Positions 1-5,910 of a stretch of DNA of 19,334 nucleotides are shown piece by piece. The notes under the pieces were generated by a model, which ran no database searches, was not told where the DNA came from, and worked only from the letters and a program-made list of their open reading frames with translations. Source of the DNA: Burkholderiaceae bacterium (GTDB taxonomy: Bacteria > Pseudomonadota > Gammaproteobacteria > Burkholderiales > Burkholderiaceae_C); contig JAFMJA010000018.1 of assembly GCA_017853735.1 (NCBI GenBank), positions 1-19,334 on the forward strand, written 5' to 3'. The stretch's first letter is position 1. Each line of letters starts with the position of its first letter. A program made the translations under genes and the position numbers.

Positions 1-370
1 CCACCATGGTGCGGGCAGTGGTGGGGGTGCAGAAGGAATAGACCTTGAGGAATTTCTGCGGCTTGCCGGTGCGCGCCTCGAGCTCTTTGGACAGGGGCAA
101 CTCACCCACTGCCTTCATATTGCGCTCGGTGGCGATCTGGGTCAGCACCTGCTCGATGTCATTCACAGTGACGCCGGTTTTCACCTTGCGTTCCCAGGTG
201 GTGGCCACTGCAATATCGCCACCGCTGTCGACCCAGCGGTCCCACATCTTGCTGGCTTCGGCGCCTGCACCGTCCTCCAATTTGCCCAGGGTGCTGATGG
301 TGCCGCAGCCACTTAAGAAAGCCAGGCTCAGCACGGCTAAGCAAGCTAGAAATTGTCTTGAATACTGCAC
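1..370 (-). CDS. DUF302-domain lipoprotein (C-terminus beyond window)
   Basis: This is a partial gene; about 123 codons are visible. It begins at a GTG at 370, chosen because AAGAGG lies five bases upstream and no nearby in-frame ATG exists. The first 22 residues form a lipoprotein signal ending in the lipobox LSGC (Cys22), so the product should be lipid-anchored in the envelope. From about residue 58 the sequence (TWERKV, a GVTVNDIEQVL stretch, NMKAVGELPLSKELEARTGK, then YSFCTPTTARTMV) matches my memory of DUF302, a domain of unknown function in bacteria and archaea. It diverges from a CsoR-family repressor across a 271-bp region with an operator-like palindrome, so it is probably that repressor's target. 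A role in metal or reactive sulfur/aldehyde stress is inference only. DUF302 assignment is fairly secure; biochemical function is unknown. Confidence 0.8.
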   Translation of the reverse strand, partial: MQYSRQFLACLAVLSLAFLSGCGTISTLGKLEDGAGAEASKMWDRWVDSGGDIAVATTWERKVKTGVTVNDIEQVLTQIATERNMKAVGELPLSKELEARTGKPQKFLKVYSFCTPTTARTMV

Positions 371-424
371 AAAAACCTCTTCAAAAAATATTGTTCTGTT
401 GTTGCAAAAATACATCACAGGGCA

Positions 425-511
425 GGGTATGTCGGGATGCTCACCACCTAGTCTCGCATATTGCCATACCCCGACTGATACCTGTATAGGTATTTACGCT
501 AGGTCAAGCAA
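425..511. promoter_or_regulatory. Divergent promoter/operator region, CsoR-family-like
   Basis: A 16-bp inverted repeat, ATACCTGTATAGGTAT, lies at 478-493 (six-base arms ATACCT/AGGTAT, four-base centre). CsoR/FrmR/CstR operators are known for ATA-C-tract / G-tract-TAT symmetry, and this fits. On the plus strand TTGCCA (461-466) and TATAGG (485-490) are spaced 18 bp as a weak -35/-10 for the repressor gene. On the minus strand TTGCTT (complement of 506-511) and TATACA (complement of 483-488) are spaced 17 bp for the lipoprotein gene. Both -10 candidates fall inside the palindrome. Further half-site-like words are GGGTAT (425-430) and ATACCCC (466-472), and GTCGGG (431-436) pairs with CCCGAC (470-475). 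The palindrome is seen directly; the promoters and operator role are inferred. Confidence 0.55.
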
Positions 512-641
512 CTTTCTGAAAACCAGGCTGATTGGCGGGGTTTTGCGGGCATGCCAACCGAACATGAAAAGGGCGGTGCCCACCGACCTTGGAATATGGC
601 AAACTCCTTTTACTCCACCTCCGCAAAGCAGGGACCGAACC

Positions 642-962
642 ATGGCAAACAAATCAAGCAGCACGAGTGACCTGGCCAAGGCCACCGGGGGCGCATCCTT
701 CAGGGCAGACCACCAGAAAGACGTGGTCAACCGACTGCGCCGGATTGAGGGACAGGTACGCGGCCTGGTGGACATGATCCATAGTGGACGACCCTGCGAG
801 GACATTGCGCTGCAGATGTCGGCCACCCGCAAGGCGATGGACAAGGCTTTCTACCGCATGATGGCCTGCTCGGTGATCGAGGCGGTGTACGACGCCGACA
901 ACGAAGCCGGTGCCGTGGCGGAAGTGGAGCATGCAGCGCGCTTGCTGGAAAAATTTGGCTGA
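642..962 (+). CDS. CsoR/FrmR-family (DUF156) transcriptional repressor
   Basis: A 106-residue all-helical regulator of the metal/formaldehyde/persulfide-sensing CsoR family. The core motif RLRRIEGQVRG at residues 31-41 is the family hallmark. I chose the ATG at 642 because AGGGA lies eight bases upstream and the family homology starts shortly after; the frame is open further upstream but lacks family similarity. Cys52 (in RPCED) matches the first conserved sensor cysteine. At the spacing where CsoR has His (+25) and Cys (+29), this protein has Ser77 and Ala81, with an unusual Cys76 at +24. The ligand is therefore probably not classical Cu(I) CsoR chemistry. It may repress both itself and the divergent DUF302 lipoprotein through the palindrome at 478-493. 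Family assignment is strong; the inducer is unknown. Confidence 0.9.
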   Translation: MANKSSSTSDLAKATGGASFRADHQKDVVNRLRRIEGQVRGLVDMIHSGRPCEDIALQMSATRKAMDKAFYRMMACSVIEAVYDADNEAGAVAEVEHAARLLEKFG

Positions 963-984
963 TCAGTCAGCTCAAGCGCCCCGC

Positions 985-1674
985 CTATTCCAGCAGGCTT
1001 GAAAAATCGCAAATCACCCGGTCGGGCCGGCAAGCCTCGACCGGCTGGCCCATGTTGTAACCATAAGGCAGCAGCCAGACCGGCACACCGGCGTTGCGGG
1101 CGGTTTGCGCATCGATCGACGAATCCCCCACAAACAGGGCGCGCTCTACCGATACCCCAAACTCGCGCAGGCAACTCTGCAGGCCAGCCGGATCAGGTTT
1201 TTTGCTGGGCAGGGTGTCGCCGCTGACCACCCGGTGAAATAAAGGAGCCAGCGCATGCGCGGCGAGCAGGGCCTGGGTGAAACGCCCTTCCTTGTTGGTG
1301 ACCACGGCCAGCTTGACCCCCCGCTCACGCAAGGCCTGCAGCACCTCGCGCACCTGCGGGTAGAGCTGACTGCGGCTGCCGCAGCGGCGCTGGTAATGGC
1401 GGTCAAACTCAATCGTCCATAGCAGCATTTCGGCAGATTGACGCGCCTCGTGCAGGGTGAGCCCTCGCACATGGGCAGCAGCCTGCACCAGCAGCTCGCG
1501 TGTGCCGTGCCCGATCCAGCCTGCCACCTGCTCCTGCTCAACCGCTGGCAGGCCAAAGTACAGCAGGGTGTCGTTGACCGCATCGCAGATCTCTGGGGCG
1601 GTCTCGATCAGGGTGCCATCCAGATCGAACATGATCAGCTCAAAGCCTGCTGAACGAGCTTGCGCGGGTTGCAT
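985..1674 (-). CDS. gph: Phosphoglycolate phosphatase, HAD family
   Basis: A 229-residue HAD hydrolase that would remove phosphate from 2-phosphoglycolate in the cytoplasm, salvaging a by-product of DNA repair or Rubisco oxygenation. The nucleophile motif is FDLDGT at residues 16-21 (Asp17, with Asp19 as general acid). The Thr motif is in AVVTNKEG, the Lys motif in SKKPDPAG, and the acidic metal motif is GDSSIDAQTARNAG. The helical cap (residues about 30-95) is of the Gph type. The start is the ATG at 1674; its ribosome binding site is weak, and a later ATG (residue 15) would cut into the nucleophile strand. It converges on the CsoR-family gene with only 22 bp between stops. In other betaproteobacteria gph often sits by rpe and trpE; here it does not, so a related HAD phosphatase specificity is possible. 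Confidence 0.85.
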   Translation of the reverse strand: MQPAQARSAGFELIMFDLDGTLIETAPEICDAVNDTLLYFGLPAVEQEQVAGWIGHGTRELLVQAAAHVRGLTLHEARQSAEMLLWTIEFDRHYQRRCGSRSQLYPQVREVLQALRERGVKLAVVTNKEGRFTQALLAAHALAPLFHRVVSGDTLPSKKPDPAGLQSCLREFGVSVERALFVGDSSIDAQTARNAGVPVWLLPYGYNMGQPVEACRPDRVICDFSSLLE

Positions 1675-1751
1675 TTTGAGATCAATAAATCTTCAAGCCT
1701 TGCCAATCACTGCGGGGCAACTGGAGGTGGGTGGAGGGGTTCAACACTGGT

Positions 1752-1775
1752 TTGGCAAGTTGGCAGGTTGGCAGG
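1752..1775 (+). repeat. Three tandem copies of an 8-bp unit
   Basis: TTGGCAAG is followed directly by two copies of TTGGCAGG, in the 172-bp gap between the divergent gph and TlpA-like genes. Apart from this and a short inverted repeat (CCGCA at 1815-1819, TGCGG at 1823-1827), the gap shows no RNA or gene. The repeat could be a replication-slippage tract or clustered binding sites; nothing in the sequence decides between them. Confidence 0.6.
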
Positions 1776-1846
1776 GCACGGTGATGCTTCAGCTTACCTC
1801 AATAGCCCTGAATTCCGCAGAATGCGGGAAGCGCTAAGATAAGCCT

Positions 1847-2416
1847 ATGAGCAGCTCTCGCCGCCATTTTCTGCGCACCAGCTCGGCCCTGGCGGGCGCC
1901 AGCGTGTGCGCCCCACTAGCCTGGTCGCAAACCGCACCAGGTGTACAAGTGGCCCCATCGGTGGCAGCTGCCGAAGCCAAGGCGCCGCCCTTGCCCGCCA
2001 TTGGCAGCTTGCTGGCGCTGCCTGAGATCAAGCTGCTAGACGGTACCGTCTTCCAACCCGCCCAGGCCAACGGTCGGGTGACCGTGATCTACTGGTGGGC
2101 CAGCACTTGCCCCTTCTGCGCCCTGCAAAGTCCGGAAATGGAAAAACTCTGGCAAGCTGAACGCAGCAAAGGTCAGAAAGGTCTGCAATTCCTGACCCTG
2201 TCGGTCGATCGCAAGCCAGAAGAGGCGCTGACCTACATGCAGAAGAAGGGCTACACCTTCCCGGCCGGGTTTGTCACTCCTGAAATTCTGCGCGCCCTGC
2301 CCAAGCCCAGAGGCCTGCCCATCACCCTGGTGCGCGGCCGCGATGGCAAGGTGTTGCAAGCCGAAAAAGGCCAGCTATTCCCCGAAGACGTCGAGTTGCT
2401 GGCCCGCTGGTCCTGA
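1847..2416 (+). CDS. Tat-exported TlpA-like thioredoxin-fold protein
   Basis: A 189-residue periplasmic thiol-disulfide protein. The N-terminus carries SRRHFLR followed by a moderately hydrophobic alanine-rich stretch, a twin-arginine signal, with cleavage likely near residue 28 (AWSQ). A thioredoxin fold follows: WWASTCPFC contains the redox pair Cys88 and Cys91, and a cis-proline-type loop appears as RGLPITLV near residue 158. TlpA/ResA relatives reduce specific periplasmic disulfides, for example in cytochrome c or oxidase maturation. No cytochrome genes are nearby, so the partner is unknown. No clear Shine-Dalgarno precedes the ATG at 1847. It is followed 24 bp later by the 5'-nucleotidase on the same strand and may share its transcript. 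Confidence 0.85.
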   Translation: MSSSRRHFLRTSSALAGASVCAPLAWSQTAPGVQVAPSVAAAEAKAPPLPAIGSLLALPEIKLLDGTVFQPAQANGRVTVIYWWASTCPFCALQSPEMEKLWQAERSKGQKGLQFLTLSVDRKPEEALTYMQKKGYTFPAGFVTPEILRALPKPRGLPITLVRGRDGKVLQAEKGQLFPEDVELLARWS

Positions 2417-2440
2417 CACTTTGAAAAAGATTCTTGAACG

Positions 2441-3361
2441 ATGAGCGCGACGCTGGATGGCAAGCTGGTGGTTGCCATCTCTTCGCGCGCCCTGTTTGAC
2501 TTCGAGGAAGAAAACAAGGTCTTCGAACTAGGGCGAGGCTTCAACAAGGACCGCGCCTATATGCAGCTGCAGCTGGAAAAGCTGGAAGAGCCCGCCAAGC
2601 CGGGGGTGGCTTTCTCCATGGTGAAGAAGTTGCTGGCTTTCAACGACGAGCGGGCGCAGCGGGTGGAGGTGGTGATTCTCTCGCGCAATGACCCGGTCTC
2701 GGGCATGCGGGTGTTTCGATCGGCCCAGCATTACGGACTGCCAATCGAGCGCGGCAGCTTCACCCGAGGCCAGTCGCCCTGGCGCTATCTCAAGCCCCTG
2801 CACGCCAATCTGTTTCTTTCGGCCAACCCTGACGATGTGCGCGCTGCACTGGCCGTGGGCTTTCCTGCAGCCACCGTAGCCACCCATGCCGCGCTGGCGC
2901 AGGACAACCACCCCAATGAGGTGCGCATTGCCTTTGACGGCGATGCGGTGCTCTTTTCGGATGAGGCCGAGCGGGTGTTCCAGGCGCAGGGGCTCAACGC
3001 TTTTCAGCAACACGAGCGCGACAAGGCACACCAGCCATTGATGGCCGGCCCTTTCAAGCCGCTGCTAGCAGCGCTGCACCGCTTGCAGCAGGAGGGCACG
3101 CCCACCATGCATATCCGCACCGCGCTGGTGACTGCGCGCAGTGCCCCCGCACATGAGCGCGCCATCCGCACCCTGATGGAATGGAACATCGAGGTGGACG
3201 AGGCCATGTTCCTGGGTGGACTGGCCAAGGGTGAGTTTTTGCGCGAGTTCGAACCTGATTTTTTCTTTGACGACCAGACTGGTCATATCGAATCTGCCGC
3301 CCGTCATGTGCCAGCCGGCCATGTGGACAGCGGCATTGCCAACCCTCCAGCAAAGTTCTGA
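2441..3361 (+). CDS. Cytosolic-type 5'-nucleotidase (NT5C1 family)
   Basis: A 306-residue enzyme of the family of animal cytosolic 5'-nucleotidase I (NT5C1, Pfam 5_nucleotid), which hydrolyses nucleoside 5'-monophosphates such as AMP to nucleosides. Family landmarks are VAISSRALFDFEEE near residues 10-23, the phosphate/metal segment IAFDGDAVLFSDEAE near residue 166, TALVTARSAP in the C-terminal half, and FFDDQTGH near residue 277. It is full length for bacterial members and lacks a signal peptide, so it should be cytoplasmic. The stop is separated by only 3 bp from the start of the ABC transporter, implying an operon. Substrate preference cannot be read from the sequence. The ribosome binding site is weak. 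Confidence 0.88.
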   Translation: MSATLDGKLVVAISSRALFDFEEENKVFELGRGFNKDRAYMQLQLEKLEEPAKPGVAFSMVKKLLAFNDERAQRVEVVILSRNDPVSGMRVFRSAQHYGLPIERGSFTRGQSPWRYLKPLHANLFLSANPDDVRAALAVGFPAATVATHAALAQDNHPNEVRIAFDGDAVLFSDEAERVFQAQGLNAFQQHERDKAHQPLMAGPFKPLLAALHRLQQEGTPTMHIRTALVTARSAPAHERAIRTLMEWNIEVDEAMFLGGLAKGEFLREFEPDFFFDDQTGHIESAARHVPAGHVDSGIANPPAKF

Positions 3362-3364
3362 GCC

Positions 3365-5134
3365 ATGCCAAACTTGCAAAAACTGGCCGATTTCAAGGCC
3401 TTTGTCGCCCGCACCTGGGCGCTTTCCTCGCCTTACTTCAAGTCAGAAGAAAAATGGCAGGCCCGCGTCTTGCTCATTTCGATCATCGCGCTCAACCTGG
3501 GCTTTGTGTACACGCTGGTGCTGTTCAACGAGTGGAACCGCTATTTTTACGACGCGCTGCAGGAGATGAACTACCCGGTGTTCCTGGAGCAGTTGCTGCG
3601 CTATAGCGTGCTGGCGCTGATCTACATCATCATCGCGGTCTATCGCTTTTACCTGACGCAGTACCTAGAGCTGCGCTGGCGCGCCTGGATGACGCGCACT
3701 TACCTGCAGCGCTGGCTGGACCATCAGGTGTACTACCACCTGGAGCTCTCGCGTTATGCGCAACTCAAGCCCGAGGCCTCGCCTGACAACCCCGATCAGC
3801 GTATCCAGGAAGACCTTCGAATATTCACTGCCAGCACAGTGGGGCTGAGCATGGGCCTGCTCAATGCACTGGTCACCCTGCTGAGTTTTGTGGGCATCTT
3901 GTGGGGACTGAGCGGCGCCTTCAGTTTCAGCTGGGGTGAGCATGAATTCGAAATTCCCGGCTTCATGCTGTGGGTGGCCATTCTGTACTGCCTGCTCGGC
4001 AGCGCGATCACCCACTATGTGGGCCGACCGCTGATCCCGCTGAACTACCAGCAGCAGCGCCGTGAGGCCGATTTTCGTCACAACCTGGTGCGGGTGCGCG
4101 AGTACAGCGAGGCCATTGCCCTGGACCGGGGCGAGTCGGTGGAAAACCGGCAACTCAACCTGCGCTTTGACCATGTGGTCGGCAATTACCTCAAGCTGAT
4201 CGATGCCCAGAAGCGGCTGACCATGTTCACCGCCACATTTGGACAGGCCTCCACCGTATTTCCTTTCATCGTGGCGGCGCCACGCTTTTTCAGTGGAGCC
4301 ATCCAACTGGGCACCTTGATGCAAATCGCATCGGCCTTCAACCGGGTGCAGGATTCCTTGTCATGGTTCATCGACAACTACGATGCGCTGGCGGCCTGGC
4401 GGGCCACCACCGACCGGCTGAGCCACTTTGAAATCGCGATCCAGGCGGCCGGCCGCAAGTCTGGGCTGGATTACCAGCGCAATGACACTGCAGGCGCGGG
4501 CGTGACTGCGCACAACCTGAGCCTGGGCCTGCCCACTGGCGGACAACTGCTGTCCCAGGCCCAGTTGCAGGCCCAGCCTGGCGACAGCGTGCTGCTGAGC
4601 GGCCCTTCCGGCAGCGGCAAGTCCACTCTGTTTCGCGCCCTGGCGGGCATCTGGCCGCTGGCATCCGGGCAGGTTGAGCTGCCGCAGTCCAGCATGTTCA
4701 TCCCGCAACGACCGTACTTTCCCAATGCGGCGCTGCGCGATGCACTGGCCTATCCCGAGCCCGCCAGTCGTTATGACGATGCCACCCTTCAACAAGCCCT
4801 GCGCGATGCCCTGCTGCCCCATCTGGTGGACCAACTTGATGTGGTGGATGCCTGGGGACAGAAACTCTCGGGTGGTGAGCAGCAAAGACTGGCGCTGGCA
4901 CGGGTGTTCCTGAAAAAACCGGCCTGGATTTTTGCGGACGAGGCCACCAGCGCCCTGGACCACGAAGCCGAGCAGACCCTTTATGCCAGGCTGCTGGAAC
5001 TGGTGCGTCAAAGCCAGGGCGCGATCATCTCAATCGCCCACCGCGAGAGCGTCGCCACCTTCCACAGCCGCAGCTGGACGCTGGAGAAACGCAGCGACGA
5101 GACGGTGGCCTTGTTTCAGTTGAAACAGAGTTAG
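3365..5134 (+). CDS. Fused ABC transporter, permease and ATPase (YddA/BacA-related)
   Basis: A 589-residue half-transporter with an N-terminal membrane domain and C-terminal ATPase, of the SbmA/BacA-like class (ABC_membrane_2) that includes E. coli YddA and mycobacterial Rv1819c. Hydrophobic segments are at about residues 33-57, 75-97, 160-185 and 196-220, with more before 340. The ATPase has a Walker A GPSGSGKST (413-421), Q-loop FIPQRPYF, signature LSGGEQ (501-506), Walker B WIFADE (521-526, Glu526 catalytic) and H-loop His559. All ATPase residues are intact. It should act as a homodimer in the inner membrane. Relatives move peptides, cobalamin or hydrophilic antibiotics; the substrate here is unknown. 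It is coupled to the upstream 5'-nucleotidase and its stop codon overlaps that of convergent queC. Confidence 0.9.
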   Translation: MPNLQKLADFKAFVARTWALSSPYFKSEEKWQARVLLISIIALNLGFVYTLVLFNEWNRYFYDALQEMNYPVFLEQLLRYSVLALIYIIIAVYRFYLTQYLELRWRAWMTRTYLQRWLDHQVYYHLELSRYAQLKPEASPDNPDQRIQEDLRIFTASTVGLSMGLLNALVTLLSFVGILWGLSGAFSFSWGEHEFEIPGFMLWVAILYCLLGSAITHYVGRPLIPLNYQQQRREADFRHNLVRVREYSEAIALDRGESVENRQLNLRFDHVVGNYLKLIDAQKRLTMFTATFGQASTVFPFIVAAPRFFSGAIQLGTLMQIASAFNRVQDSLSWFIDNYDALAAWRATTDRLSHFEIAIQAAGRKSGLDYQRNDTAGAGVTAHNLSLGLPTGGQLLSQAQLQAQPGDSVLLSGPSGSGKSTLFRALAGIWPLASGQVELPQSSMFIPQRPYFPNAALRDALAYPEPASRYDDATLQQALRDALLPHLVDQLDVVDAWGQKLSGGEQQRLALARVFLKKPAWIFADEATSALDHEAEQTLYARLLELVRQSQGAIISIAHRESVATFHSRSWTLEKRSDETVALFQLKQS

Positions 5135-5835
5135 ACGAGTCGCGCCTGGCGGTACTGTTGCCAGCCGCGCAGGCGCAACTCGCAGGCCGGGCAGCTGCCG
5201 CAGCCGTAGCCCCAGGCATGCCGGTGTTGCCTATCGCCCAGATAACAGGTGTGAGTGTGCTCGATGATCAGGTCCACCAGAGCCGCTCCGCCCAAAGACT
5301 CTGCCAATCGCCAGGTGGCTGCCTTGTCCAGCCACATCAGGGGCGTTTCAATCAGGAAGCGCCGGTCCATACCCAGTGAGAGCGCCAGTTGCATGGCTTT
5401 CATGGTGTCGTCACGGCAATCGGGGTAGCCGGAAAAATCGGTCTCACAGACTCCGGTGACGATCACTTCCAGCCCGCGGCGATATGCCAGCGAACCCGCC
5501 AGGGTGAGAAACAGCAGGTTGCGCCCGGGCACAAAGGTGTTGGGCAAGCCATTGGCCTCCATCTGAAAAGCCATCTCGCGGGTGAGCGAGGTTTCGCTCA
5601 CATCACCCAGCACCGCCAGGTCCAGGCAATGGTCCTCGCCCAGCCGCTGGGCCCAATGCGGAAACTGGCGCTTCAGCTCTTCCAGCACATGCAGCCGGGC
5701 ATCGAGCTCCACCCGATGACGCTGACGGTAGTCAAAGGCAATGGTCTCCACCCGATCGTAGACCGAGAGTGCCTGGGCCAGGCAGGTGGTGGAATCCTGC
5801 CCACCAGAAAAAAGAACCAGGGCGGTTTTGTGCAT
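5131..5835 (-). CDS. queC: 7-cyano-7-deazaguanine synthase QueC
   Basis: A 234-residue ATP-dependent enzyme converting 7-carboxy-7-deazaguanine to preQ0 with ammonia, a step of queuosine tRNA modification. The PP-loop SGGQDS is at residues 10-15. FVPGRNLLFL, TGVCETDFSGYPDCRD and the zinc cysteines near the C-terminus (THTCYLG and YGCGSCPAC) are all present, so the active site looks intact. I place the start at the ATG at 5835, matching the usual short lead into the PP-loop. A TTG 27 bp upstream keeps the frame but adds residues without similarity and has no better ribosome binding site. It lies 75 bp downstream of glmS on the same strand. Its stop overlaps that of the convergent ABC transporter gene by four bases (TTAG). 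No other queuosine genes are in the window. Confidence 0.95.
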   Translation of the reverse strand: MHKTALVLFSGGQDSTTCLAQALSVYDRVETIAFDYRQRHRVELDARLHVLEELKRQFPHWAQRLGEDHCLDLAVLGDVSETSLTREMAFQMEANGLPNTFVPGRNLLFLTLAGSLAYRRGLEVIVTGVCETDFSGYPDCRDDTMKAMQLALSLGMDRRFLIETPLMWLDKAATWRLAESLGGAALVDLIIEHTHTCYLGDRQHRHAWGYGCGSCPACELRLRGWQQYRQARLV

Positions 5836-5910
5836 GCCCAATGTTAAAGGCTGCCTCGGCAAGGGGACTCAGAACGTATCAACCGAGGGTGGTGATCCTT
5901 GAAACGGGAA

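Noticed and set aside
45..641. In-frame open extension upstream of the CsoR-family gene
   Set aside because: The added residues lack family similarity, run over the divergent lipoprotein and the promoter region, and the ATG at 642 has a good ribosome site.
5836..5862. TTG start for a longer QueC
   Set aside because: It adds nine residues without similarity and has no better ribosome site than the ATG at 5835.
5836..5910. preQ1 riboswitch or terminator before queC
   Set aside because: There is an inverted repeat (CCTCGG 5854-5859, CCGAGG 5883-5888) with a 23-base loop, but no A-rich pseudoknot tail, no T-run and no fit to the preQ1 aptamer.
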